In this document: positions 1 to 7,510 of the stretch, one piece after another | Layout: every line of letters begins with the position of its first letter | Position numbering within the stretch: the first letter of the stretch is position 1 | DNA from: BPJU01 sp964425225 | Lineage (GTDB): Bacteria > Planctomycetota > Planctomycetia > Pirellulales > Pirellulaceae | Direction: 5' to 3' | DNA: 14,844 nucleotides | Assembly: GCA_964425225.1 (NCBI GenBank) | Contig: CAYRMD010000104.1 | Location: 1 to 14,844 of the forward strand | Made by a program: the position numbers and the translations under genes | Notes under the pieces: model-generated | Databases searched by the model: none | Told to the model about the DNA's origin: nothing | Seen by the model: the letters and a program-made list of their open reading frames with translations, nothing else

Positions 1-2
1 GA

Positions 3-1634
3 CACTATCCATCGAGCCAATACGCTCGTTTACCGCCAGTTGATCAGACGTTCCGGAACTTCCGAGGACTGATTTCTGCAAATCAAGTCGATAGACGCGA
101 CTACGAGACTGGATTTACCATCGACCTAAACTATGGGCCATCGACACAAGTCCGTGAGTTGAGTTTCGAGGGCCGTGGTTTCGTAGGAGCGCGCAACGTT
201 CTTGCCACGGCACGTCCCTTTTTCGTTCCGTTCTTCTTGGAAGCCGAATTCGATGGCCAGCGGAACATTGCACAAATAGCCGTAGATGGTCAGCCACAGG
301 GGCAACGTACGGCTTTGGAGCCCACCGTACTAGCCGACCAGATTACGGTCGGAGCGCGCTATTATGAGAACGGCGATGGGCCACAACGTGTTCAGGGATT
401 TTTCCATGGGGATATTGCCGAGATTCTTTGGTTTGGCGAACGGTTAACTCAGGCTGAACGCACAACCGTTTACGCATACTTGGAGAAGCGCTACGCGCAA
501 TTGCGGCAACTTCTTCCTCAGCTACTCCAGTTAGAAGCTGACCGGCAACAGCGCGAGTTGCTGGTGCCGGTTGCAGATCCGCCGGTCGTACAGGTACTGG
601 TACCAGGCTTCACGGTGCGGGAACTACCTGTGCGGCTCCCGAATATCAATAACGTTCGATACCGCCCAGACGGCAAACTGGTGGCACTCGGTTACAACGG
701 TAACGTTTGGCTTTTGTCCGACGAAGACGGCGACGGTTTAGAGGAAGGTGTCCGACTCTTTTTCGAAAACCGCGGCAGTTTGCGAGGTCCGATTGGCATG
801 GCACTGGTGCCTGCTAACCACCCGATCTGGCAAATGCCGTGGGCAGCGACGCATCCGAAGGGCACAGCAGTCATTGTAGCGTCGAAAGGCAAACTGTCGG
901 TCATCATCGATCGGGATGGTGACGATCGGGCTGACCACGAACAGGTCATTGCTTCCGGATGGCAGGAAATTCCTCAGAACATAGACGCGTGCGGCGTAGC
1001 AATCGATCCGAAGGACGGTAGCATCTTTTTCGGACTAGGAACGGCTGCTTATTATAACCCATATTTATTGGACTCTACTGGACGATCTGCTTATGACTTA
1101 TCGAGCGTGCGTGGAACCATCCAACGAATTTCGCCCGATTTGCGGGAACGCCGCACGGTTTGCACCGGCGTACGGTTTACGATCGGTATGGCCTTCGATC
1201 GACACGGGGAACTTTTCGTTACCGACCAAGAAGGTGCTACTTGGTTGGCAAACGGCAATCCCTTTGATGAGCTTCTCCACATTCGACCTGGGTCCCATTA
1301 CGGTTTTCCGCCGCGCCATCCGCGTCATTTGCCGAGGGTATTTGACGAACCGAGTCTTTACGACTACGGGCCGCAACACCAATCGACTTGTGGGATGGTC
1401 TTCAACCTGCCCGCAGCCAACAGTTCGGAGATATTCGGACCGGACCATTGGATACAGGACGTGCTCGTCACAGGTGAGTCACGGGGCAAATTGTATCGAA
1501 CACGCCTTGCTCGCGACCGGTTCGGCCAGTACGTCGCTGCCAATCAATTATTCGCCTGTCTAGGAATGTTAACCGTCGATGTGTGTGGCCCCAAACGGCG
1601 ACTTGGTCGTGGCATGTCACAGTGGCCCGCCTGA
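3..1634 (+). CDS. LamG / PVC-type dehydrogenase-like protein, N-terminal portion (5'-truncated, frameshifted at its 3' end)
   Basis: The frame is open from base 3 with no stop, so the gene begins left of the window; the TTG at 159 is only an internal codon. About residues 35-165 look like the end of a LamG/concanavalin-type domain, including a GDIAEILWF stretch typical of planctomycete LamG repeats. From about base 600 the protein becomes a PVC-type membrane-bound dehydrogenase propeller: NVRYRPDGKLVALGYNGNVW, DEDGDGLEE and later FDRHGELFVTDQEGATW and GSHYGFPPRHP are recognisable blade motifs of the glucose/sorbosone dehydrogenase-like family. Such proteins are thought to be exported and to oxidise sugars or alcohols, passing electrons to a fused cytochrome c. 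The match to the family stops at about 1580, after LTVDVC; the last 17 or so residues before the stop at 1632-1634 are out-of-frame sequence. The family continuation (CVAPNGDLVVACHSG) lies in another frame, so this entry and the 1579-3828 entry are one broken or mis-sequenced gene. Substrate unknown. Confidence 0.85.
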   Translation, partial: HYPSSQYARLPPVDQTFRNFRGLISANQVDRRDYETGFTIDLNYGPSTQVRELSFEGRGFVGARNVLATARPFFVPFFLEAEFDGQRNIAQIAVDGQPQGQRTALEPTVLADQITVGARYYENGDGPQRVQGFFHGDIAEILWFGERLTQAERTTVYAYLEKRYAQLRQLLPQLLQLEADRQQRELLVPVADPPVVQVLVPGFTVRELPVRLPNINNVRYRPDGKLVALGYNGNVWLLSDEDGDGLEEGVRLFFENRGSLRGPIGMALVPANHPIWQMPWAATHPKGTAVIVASKGKLSVIIDRDGDDRADHEQVIASGWQEIPQNIDACGVAIDPKDGSIFFGLGTAAYYNPYLLDSTGRSAYDLSSVRGTIQRISPDLRERRTVCTGVRFTIGMAFDRHGELFVTDQEGATWLANGNPFDELLHIRPGSHYGFPPRHPRHLPRVFDEPSLYDYGPQHQSTCGMVFNLPAANSSEIFGPDHWIQDVLVTGESRGKLYRTRLARDRFGQYVAANQLFACLGMLTVDVCGPKRRLGRGMSQWPA

Positions 1635-3828
1635 CTGGGGTACCGGACCGACTGGGGAAGGGCGGTTGTTCCGCATCGGCTATCGCCACCGCGATCTAGC
1701 TCAACCTGTGATCGCGTGGGTGCCGGAACCTCATGTGTTATGCATTGGCTTTGATCGCCCGTTGGAAACACGATTCCTGCAAGGACTGCTGGAACAGATA
1801 TCGATCAGCTATGGCGATGCTGTAAGCGCCGGGGATCGCTTCGAGACGCTGCGGCCTGGTTACGCTGTGGTTCATTTACAATTGACTTGGCCGCGTTACC
1901 GATTGCCCGTCTATCAAGTATCCGTATCTGCGGACCGCCAGACCCTGGTACTGGCCACCGCCGCACATCAGGCACGATGCCGTTATGCGATCCGCATGCC
2001 GGGGCTCGGACGCCAGGAACATCCCGCAGTGCCTCCAGAGATCGAACAGCACCCGGAAATCGACCTCGCTTATGCTCCGTGGGGAGTACGAGCCACCCGG
2101 CAAAATGCAACATCCACCGCCCCTACTTCCATTTGGCTGCCGCACCCGGACCACCAGATCGCTCGACAACTTTTGGCTGGTTATGGACCAGCAGATCAGT
2201 GGTTCGCCGAAGGCCCAGAATCGGACTGGAAACTGGAAACTCAAGTAGACGTACGAGGACTCTTTCGTCCACTTGTCCAGCCCGGATCGGCGCTTGACTA
2301 TCAATTGGATGAGGACCGCTGGTTGGTAAAAAGACAAATCGTCTTGGAAAGTGACGCTCCCTATTCGGTTAATGGGCAAGACGCTCAAGGTGAAGGCGCA
2401 GCCTTTCGAGCTGCACTGGATGTGGACCAGAACGCCGATATAGTGCCCCTTAATATCGAATCGAAACATTCACGAGCGGTACCCTCGATTCACATCCGGT
2501 GGCGTGTTTCCATGGCTGATGGCAGCAGCCGCTGGGGTCCTATCGGGCCGGAGCGGTTTTGGTTGCCGTGGGTATCGGCTTCGGCCATTGCGCCGCCCGA
2601 GGTAGAACCCTCGGACCGGTCGCTCCTGGCGGCAGAGCGTTGGGGAGCGGGCCGTCGGTGGTTTTTCGATGAAGAGATCGGTTGCAGTAAGTGCCACCGG
2701 GTCGGCCGAGACGGTGTGGCGAACATTGGGCCGGATCTTGGCAATCTCATCCATCGCGATGTAGCTTCGGTAAGGCGAGACATAATGCATCCAAGCTTTG
2801 CCATCAATCCCGACTACTTAAGTTACACAGTGGAATTGCATGACGGCCGCGTGTTAACGGGGGCCGTCCGCAGCGAACAGAACCGGCTGCTCGTAGGGGA
2901 TAAGGACGGAAAAGTCACCAAGGTTGACGCCGAAACTGTCGTGCGTCTGATACCCATGAGCAATTCGATCATGCCGGATGGACTAGCCGATCGTCTGGGA
3001 GAAGATCGTTTGCTCGATCTTTTGAGCTATTTGTTACTCCCGCCTCCCCGGATGTCCGGCGAGTCGGCGCCCGGACGGCCCGAGCCTCGTAGCATACACG
3101 AGGTCCAATCCGTTCTGGCAAAGAGCCAGCCGGTCTCCCGGCCCCGGCCGCTCCAGATTGTATTGGTCGCTGGTCAAAAGGATCACGGCCCAGGTGAACA
3201 CGACTATCCTCGCTGGCTCCGCACGTGGGCAACTTTACTCGAAGGCGCACCTGGGGTGCGCGTCAGCACGGCGATGGACTGGCCCACGGCCGAGCAGTGG
3301 CGCACGGCTGATACGGTCGTCTTTTACCAGCGTGGCCAATGGAACCCCGCGCGGGCCCAGACCGTTGACCAACACCTACGCGAGGGGAAGGGCTTGGTCT
3401 ACATTCATTGGGCAATTGAAGGCGGTGCCGAGGCTCAGTCGTTCGCCGAGCGCCTAGGGTTGGCGTCACACGCTGCGCGACTTCGCTTTCGCCACGGACC
3501 GGTACGGGTGCGTTTCCGCAGTGACCATCCGATTACGAGAAACCTTCAAGAAGCGACGTTTTATGACGAAAGTTATTGGCAATTGCAGGGGGATCCCTCA
3601 CGGATCATCGTGTTAGGGGAAGCGATAGAAGAAAATGAACCGCGTCCCCTATTTTGGACGCACGAGCATCGAGGTGGCCGCGTGTTCGTTTCGATTCTAG
3701 GACATTATTCCTGGACCTTCGATGATCCACTTTTCCGCACGCTGCTGCTGCGGGGTATTGCTTGGTCGGCAAAAGAGCCGGTCGATCGGTTTGAGGAGCT
3801 CGTCTGGCCTGGAGCTGATGTTAAATAG
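1579..3828 (+). CDS. PVC-type dehydrogenase C-terminal part with cytochrome c (CxxCH) and ThuA-like domains
   Basis: This is the continuation, in a different frame, of the gene ending at 1634; the ATG at 1579 is probably not a real start. Residues 1-40 finish the propeller (CVAPNGDLVVACHSGPPDWG). About residues 350-490 form the PVC heme-binding domain: the heme c motif CSKCH is at bases 2683-2697 (residues 369-373), followed by IGPDLGNL, and a likely distal heme ligand is Met465 in SIMPDGLA. About residues 525-740 (from 3151) form a ThuA-like (trehalose-utilisation, glutamine-amidotransferase-fold) domain with VLVAGQKDHGPGEHDYP, GKGLVYIHWAIEGG and GGRVFVSILGHYSWTFDD. The family suggests periplasmic or surface oxidation of a carbohydrate with electron transfer through heme c. 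ThuA function is poorly defined. Fusion of ThuA at the C-terminus of the cytochrome is noteworthy. The stop overlaps the end of the convergent enolase-superfamily gene by 8 nt. Confidence 0.88.
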   Translation: MCVAPNGDLVVACHSGPPDWGTGPTGEGRLFRIGYRHRDLAQPVIAWVPEPHVLCIGFDRPLETRFLQGLLEQISISYGDAVSAGDRFETLRPGYAVVHLQLTWPRYRLPVYQVSVSADRQTLVLATAAHQARCRYAIRMPGLGRQEHPAVPPEIEQHPEIDLAYAPWGVRATRQNATSTAPTSIWLPHPDHQIARQLLAGYGPADQWFAEGPESDWKLETQVDVRGLFRPLVQPGSALDYQLDEDRWLVKRQIVLESDAPYSVNGQDAQGEGAAFRAALDVDQNADIVPLNIESKHSRAVPSIHIRWRVSMADGSSRWGPIGPERFWLPWVSASAIAPPEVEPSDRSLLAAERWGAGRRWFFDEEIGCSKCHRVGRDGVANIGPDLGNLIHRDVASVRRDIMHPSFAINPDYLSYTVELHDGRVLTGAVRSEQNRLLVGDKDGKVTKVDAETVVRLIPMSNSIMPDGLADRLGEDRLLDLLSYLLLPPPRMSGESAPGRPEPRSIHEVQSVLAKSQPVSRPRPLQIVLVAGQKDHGPGEHDYPRWLRTWATLLEGAPGVRVSTAMDWPTAEQWRTADTVVFYQRGQWNPARAQTVDQHLREGKGLVYIHWAIEGGAEAQSFAERLGLASHAARLRFRHGPVRVRFRSDHPITRNLQEATFYDESYWQLQGDPSRIIVLGEAIEENEPRPLFWTHEHRGGRVFVSILGHYSWTFDDPLFRTLLLRGIAWSAKEPVDRFEELVWPGADVK

Positions 3829-5266
3829 TCGGACTTTCCCAAAGAACGCGGCAATGGCGCTGGTCCATGCGAGGCAATACCGCGAATCCGAAACCTACGC
3901 ACTGAAAACTCCGAATATGGAATTCACCGGCGACGATCCACGGGCTTACCCGACCTGCGTGGCGAACATAAAAATCTCCATGCCAGGCCAAGGCCTCTTC
4001 CTGCTCGACCTCCGGCAAATAGCTAATGCCCCGGTGATAATGGTGCCCGTTGCGTTCGACATGCCCCAACCCCAGTGCTGCAGCCAGGCACAAGTCTGCT
4101 TGCACGGGAATGACCCCCACCGAGCACAGGTCTTCGCCGGTGAGGATCCAGGCAATCTCAGGGTGTTGGCGATTGTGCCAGTGGATGTAGCCGGCATTCA
4201 ATAGGCTCTTGATCGCACCTTTACAATTCTTGCTGCTTACACCGCGATAACCCGCCTGCACCGCTTGGCGGAACGAGTCAAGGTTGCTGTCGGATTCGTC
4301 GATAATCACGGGCTTCTCCGCCATGACAGTCGCCAGACAGCGCGTTCGTTCGGCATCCAGTGCCATGTAGCGCGGAAAAGGTTGCTCGATCGCCAGTGTC
4401 CGCCGCCAGAGATTCGCCAGATCAGGAGAAGCGCGTACCGCGGCAACCAACGTCAGGAACTCTTCAGGCTCCTCGTATAGTTCGTTTCCGTCCACAGTCA
4501 AACCGTAATCATCCGCAGCGTACGACTCGAGCAGATCGGCAATGCGCCGCAAACGTTCCAGGTCTGACTCGAGTGCCCCCGAAAGTTTGATTTTGAAGTA
4601 CCGCACCCCTTGCCGCCGAACATAGCTCTCGACCGACACGGGAAACCCGTCGTCGGGCCATGCGCCTTGGGCAAGCTCCGAGTCGGTTAAGGGATCGGCA
4701 AGACCGATTGTGTGTCGCACAGCGATCTTCGTCCTTGGGCGCTCTGGAAGCCAGTGGCGTGGCTGCGAACCAGAAAGTTCCGGATGCACGACATGTGGTG
4801 CGATGCCGAACAGATTTACCTTCAAAGCGTCGAAGAAACTCACGCCGTACGCCCGACACACCGCATCCAACAAGGCTCGCTCGACAAGACTCGACGCAAA
4901 ACTTGCCAGCAGAGGAGGTAATCTTTCGGCCTGGATCGCTGCATGAGTAGCCCCATGGGCTTCATACCACCCGGGGAAAACCAACCGTGGATGACGGAAT
5001 ACTTCGGCCCAACATTGAGCAGCGACCTGGAATGCTCGATGCATATCGTCCAATTGCTGTGCGAATGACTTGTCGGGAGACTTGTCGAACCAAAGCGGGG
5101 GGAGACAATCACCACTGTACCCGAACTGGAGCGTCTCATTGGATTCGGCCAACAGTTCGACAACAGCTTGCGGGCATTCGGTCAAGCAGGCGCGTCCGTA
5201 GCGAAAAGCAATACGCGTTACAGAGTTTCGTTCTCCGAGAACGATGCGCTTAATCGTCCACAGCAT
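3821..5266 (-). CDS. Enolase-superfamily enzyme (mandelate racemase / muconate lactonizing enzyme type)
   Basis: A 481-residue member of the enolase superfamily, which abstracts a proton alpha to a carboxylate using Mg2+ in a (beta/alpha)8 barrel. The catalytic set can be followed in order: KxK pair K225/K227 (FKIKLSG), metal ligands D259 (TVDGNE), E294 (AIEQPF) and D323 (IIDES), then K346 (VSSKNCKG) as the base on the opposite face. Paired lysines with D/E/D ligands fit the MLE/dipeptide-epimerase subgroup rather than true mandelate racemases. It is longer than the usual 350-400 residues; the excess is in the N-terminal capping region and at the C-terminus. The start at 5266 is supported by AGGAG 9 nt upstream. 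The gene converges with the dehydrogenase/ThuA gene, their stops overlapping in ttaaatag (3821-3828), and lies 115 nt downstream of the metallopeptidase on the same strand. Reaction (epimerase, dehydratase or cycloisomerase) and substrate cannot be told from the sequence; dehydration or epimerisation of a sugar acid would fit the context. Confidence 0.85.
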   Translation of the reverse strand: MLWTIKRIVLGERNSVTRIAFRYGRACLTECPQAVVELLAESNETLQFGYSGDCLPPLWFDKSPDKSFAQQLDDMHRAFQVAAQCWAEVFRHPRLVFPGWYEAHGATHAAIQAERLPPLLASFASSLVERALLDAVCRAYGVSFFDALKVNLFGIAPHVVHPELSGSQPRHWLPERPRTKIAVRHTIGLADPLTDSELAQGAWPDDGFPVSVESYVRRQGVRYFKIKLSGALESDLERLRRIADLLESYAADDYGLTVDGNELYEEPEEFLTLVAAVRASPDLANLWRRTLAIEQPFPRYMALDAERTRCLATVMAEKPVIIDESDSNLDSFRQAVQAGYRGVSSKNCKGAIKSLLNAGYIHWHNRQHPEIAWILTGEDLCSVGVIPVQADLCLAAALGLGHVERNGHHYHRGISYLPEVEQEEALAWHGDFYVRHAGRVSPWIVAGEFHIRSFQCVGFGFAVLPRMDQRHCRVLWESPTI

Positions 5267-5275
5267 GATGCTACT

Positions 5276-5280
5276 CTCCT
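5276..5280 (-). promoter_or_regulatory. Ribosome binding site of the enolase-superfamily gene
   Basis: Minus-strand AGGAG lies 9 nt before the ATG at 5266. It supports this start for a protein whose N-terminus is longer than usual for the family. Confidence 0.6.
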
Positions 5281-5381
5281 GGGAATGCGCCGATTGCTGA
5301 TCCGGAAAGATTGTGCGCTCGTGCAGCCACCCTCACCGTGCACCGATTGCCCGCTTGCGGGAGCGAGTTGCCGCAACACGT

Positions 5382-5768
5382 TCAGTCCAACTCTTGACAA
5401 AGTTTTACTAGATGTACGAGCAATTGGCCTTCATAATCGGGTTCGGTGTTACGGATCAATTCGATGAGCGGCGGACTTTCGCCGGCTAGTCGCAAGCGTG
5501 CCACATATTGGCGTAGCATCGCGCGTCGCGATTCGGTGGTCTCCAAAAGCCAATGCACGATCAGCCATGCCTCGGCAAAATCCAACGACTGCAGCTGTTC
5601 TGCACGCTCCATCCGCTCCAGACGCTCCAATGCGGGCTTCCAATAGTATTTTTGATGCCGCTCCCACAACAATCGCAGGTTCTGCTTATGTAGGCCGTGC
5701 TGTCCTCGGGGGATTTCAAAGTATTCGGCTAGGCCTTCGTCAAGCCACAACGGCAAGCCTCGCACCAC
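5382..5768 (-). CDS. Peptidase-MA-like metallopeptidase, C-terminal portion (frameshifted)
   Basis: This is the downstream fragment of the metallopeptidase encoded just upstream in another frame (5729-6268). It opens with LPLWLDEGLAEYFEIP, the block that follows HExxH in peptidase-MA-like gluzincins and carries the third zinc-ligand glutamate, probably E11 of this fragment. The rest is a helical domain (RLLWERHQKYYW, SLDFAEAWLIVHWLLE) usual for the planctomycete versions. The GTG at 5768 is probably not a genuine start: in this frame the sequence upstream reads LHAV, continuing directly from HELAHG of the other frame once one base is restored near 5776-5782. The stop is at 5382-5384, followed by 115 nt and then the enolase-superfamily gene. 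If the frameshift is real, this half is not translated and the peptidase is inactive. Confidence 0.75.
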   Translation of the reverse strand: MVRGLPLWLDEGLAEYFEIPRGQHGLHKQNLRLLWERHQKYYWKPALERLERMERAEQLQSLDFAEAWLIVHWLLETTESRRAMLRQYVARLRLAGESPPLIELIRNTEPDYEGQLLVHLVKLCQELD

Positions 5769-6268
5769 CGCATGCAGGATCCATGCGCCAATTCATGACG
5801 AAGGTCTTCGGCCACGCGGTCGCCCCAATGAGCAAAAACCGCCAAACGCGTGTCCGTTTCCACAAAAAAAGCGCGGCGGTCCGGCACCTGTGGATAACGC
5901 CGAGATAAAAAATGGCGAAACTGGTCCGGATCACGAAACAAGTAAACGTGGATCGGTTCGTCAGAAGGCGGCAATAACAAGCGATCCGTGACATCGGTTT
6001 GCAAGGCTACCAATTCATCGATCAAACGATGACGCCGCGGTAAAACAAAATCGGCGTAAAACACCAGTTGGCCACGAACGATCGTGTCTGCCGAATGCCC
6101 CGCCGGTATGTCCCAATCAGGCCACAAACGACATGCTCCGCAGAGCCCCAAACCGACAACGATCAACCATCCAGCCATCAGGATATATAAAACTCGGCTA
6201 GATTTCGGTCGTCTGTGACGTCTCATTGCCCGAGCCGTTACGCTAGCCCGGCTACCTTCCGGATTCAT
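5729..6268 (-). CDS. Membrane-anchored peptidase-MA-like zinc metallopeptidase, N-terminal portion with HELAH motif (frameshifted)
   Basis: About residues 26-48 form one hydrophobic segment preceded by a basic stretch (RRHRRPKSSR), which suggests a signal anchor or uncleaved signal peptide with the catalytic part outside the cytoplasm. Residues 65-150 resemble the pre-catalytic region of such proteins (DEPIHVYLFRDPDQF). The zinc motif HELAH is at bases 5783-5797 (H158, E159, H162). Right after HELAHG the frame runs into unrelated sequence (SCMRWCEACRCG), while the expected LHAV...WLDEG continues in the frame of 5382-5768; the intact protein would be about 290 residues. Start choice is uncertain: neither M1 (6268) nor M15 (6226, just before the basic stretch) has a clear Shine-Dalgarno. 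It lies 270 nt downstream of the GNAT gene on the same strand. Proteolytic targets are unknown. Confidence 0.72.
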   Translation of the reverse strand: MNPEGSRASVTARAMRRHRRPKSSRVLYILMAGWLIVVGLGLCGACRLWPDWDIPAGHSADTIVRGQLVFYADFVLPRRHRLIDELVALQTDVTDRLLLPPSDEPIHVYLFRDPDQFRHFLSRRYPQVPDRRAFFVETDTRLAVFAHWGDRVAEDLRHELAHGSCMRWCEACRCGLTKA

Positions 6269-6359
6269 GGTCCGCGGCCCGCTACGCCAGAGGCATTACT
6301 CCCATCAGCGCCGTTAAAAAGAGGCCGGCGACACGCACTCGTATGTCGCAGGAAATCCA

Positions 6360-6389
6360 TTTTTATCATGCGAATCTAGGCGATAAAAA
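6360..6389. repeat. Inverted repeat TTTTTATC / GATAAAAA
   Basis: An 8-bp perfect inverted repeat (6360-6367 and 6382-6389) with a 14-nt spacer lies between the GNAT and metallopeptidase genes, about 90-120 nt before the peptidase start. A short direct repeat ATCATGCG (6366-6373 and 6397-6404) overlaps it. It could be an AT-rich regulator binding site in the peptidase promoter region; nothing in the sequence proves this. Confidence 0.3.
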
Positions 6390-6479
6390 GTGATTCATCA
6401 TGCGGTCCCTAGCCGTTCACACTTCAGCACAGGACGAGGCTTCACCAACCGCTATCCTTTCGGTGTCGCGAACCGTGTT

Positions 6480-6519
6480 TGGCACGTAGTGAGTGCCAGG
6501 CGGGCTGTCCCAGAGCCCG
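6480..6519 (-). terminator. Two adjacent hairpins downstream of the GNAT gene, possible terminator
   Basis: Two perfect inverted repeats sit 20-59 nt beyond the GNAT stop: CGGGCT/AGCCCG (6501-6506 with 6514-6519) and TGGCAC/GTGCCA (6480-6485 with 6493-6498). Each has a 6-bp stem and a 7-nt loop, and 2 nt separate them. No T-run follows on the minus strand, so this is not a canonical intrinsic terminator; it may be an mRNA 3'-end or processing structure. Confidence 0.35.
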
Positions 6520-6538
6520 TCGGTAGTATCCCCCAACT

Positions 6539-7498
6539 CTAACTATTGGGATTCCAGACCCGATACACACCCTGATCGACCACCTGAAACCCGATAGATT
6601 CCGCAAGCTGACGTGTGGCTACATCTTCAATCGGGATCGTCCACTGGACCAACCGAATACCGGACTGATGCAATTGCTTGATTGCTTCGATCAATAAGTA
6701 CAAATTCCAACCAGGTGTCGGAGGATCAGTCGTCGGACAGAGTCGAAGCAATTCGACAGCCGCAACGCGCCATTGAATTCCCAAAGGCTCCAGGTCACAA
6801 AAGCGTGCCTCCCCCAACGGCGTTGAGGATGCTACAGCAAGGGCGCGAAACATCCAAAAGTCATGACCGGCGGCCAAATTCGCTTCCCACCAATCCAGCG
6901 GGGTAGGATCGAGCAATGTCTCCAATCGGCATTGACGGCGCAATAGCAGGAGATCACGAGTGACCACCAGGCGCAGTTGCTCGGCGTTCAGTTGACAAAT
7001 CAGCACCTCGCCGTTATGAGCAAAACCGGCAGCCTCGAACCAACGACTTCGTCGCTGGTCGGTTTGCAAGATACCGACAGGAAGCATACCGGCATACAAA
7101 CCGGCATAGAATGGGTCGTACGGAGCTACGGCCCCCGCAAAAATGCGCCGCACGCCCGCTCTTTCCAGATATTCCAATGCAGCCCGGATGAGCACTTGAG
7201 CTATCTGGTCCTCGTCCGCGCCGGGACGAACCATGAGCATGGCGATCATACCGGTCGATGCATCAATCCACCGCCGGTTAGCGTCAGGGCCGAAAGCCGC
7301 ATGAACAAATCCCTGACACACTCCATCTTGCTCAGCAAGTAACAATCCGTTCGGATCGAAATATAACTTGGCAAAAACACATTCTTCCAATAACGTGGCA
7401 GATACAGCGGATAGTAGTGCCCGATGGCTCGGTTCCGATCGCCAAAGGTTCACGATCTGCGGTATATCACGGTTTGCAAACGAGCGTACGTTGATCAT
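6539..7498 (-). CDS. Two-domain GNAT-family acetyltransferase-like protein
   Basis: A 319-residue protein with two GNAT-like halves. Residues 1-160 start with MINVRSFANRDIPQIVNLW (a typical GNAT opening), continue through a beta4-alpha3 region (GMIAMLMVRPGADEDQIAQVLIRAALEYLERAG) and end in RWFEAAGF. Residues about 165-319 form a second, more divergent half ending RQLAESIGFQVVDQGVYRVW, which resembles the GNAT C-terminus. GNAT enzymes transfer an acyl group from acyl-CoA to an amine. Here the usual pyrophosphate-binding Q/RxxGxG/A loop is replaced by RPGADEDQIA, so acetyl-CoA binding in the first half may be altered. Tandem GNAT layout is known from MshD-type mycothiol synthases, but nothing here shows that function. 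The start lies 12 nt after the Rieske stop, so the two are almost certainly cotranscribed. No strong Shine-Dalgarno is visible. Substrate unknown. Confidence 0.8.
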   Translation of the reverse strand: MINVRSFANRDIPQIVNLWRSEPSHRALLSAVSATLLEECVFAKLYFDPNGLLLAEQDGVCQGFVHAAFGPDANRRWIDASTGMIAMLMVRPGADEDQIAQVLIRAALEYLERAGVRRIFAGAVAPYDPFYAGLYAGMLPVGILQTDQRRSRWFEAAGFAHNGEVLICQLNAEQLRLVVTRDLLLLRRQCRLETLLDPTPLDWWEANLAAGHDFWMFRALAVASSTPLGEARFCDLEPLGIQWRVAAVELLRLCPTTDPPTPGWNLYLLIEAIKQLHQSGIRLVQWTIPIEDVATRQLAESIGFQVVDQGVYRVWNPNS

Positions 7499-7510
7499 GT
7501 ATTACGTTAA

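Noticed and set aside
1581..1590. Programmed ribosomal frameshift in the dehydrogenase gene
   Set aside because: There is no slippery heptamer and no clear downstream stimulatory structure; a GT-unit loss or sequencing error is simpler.
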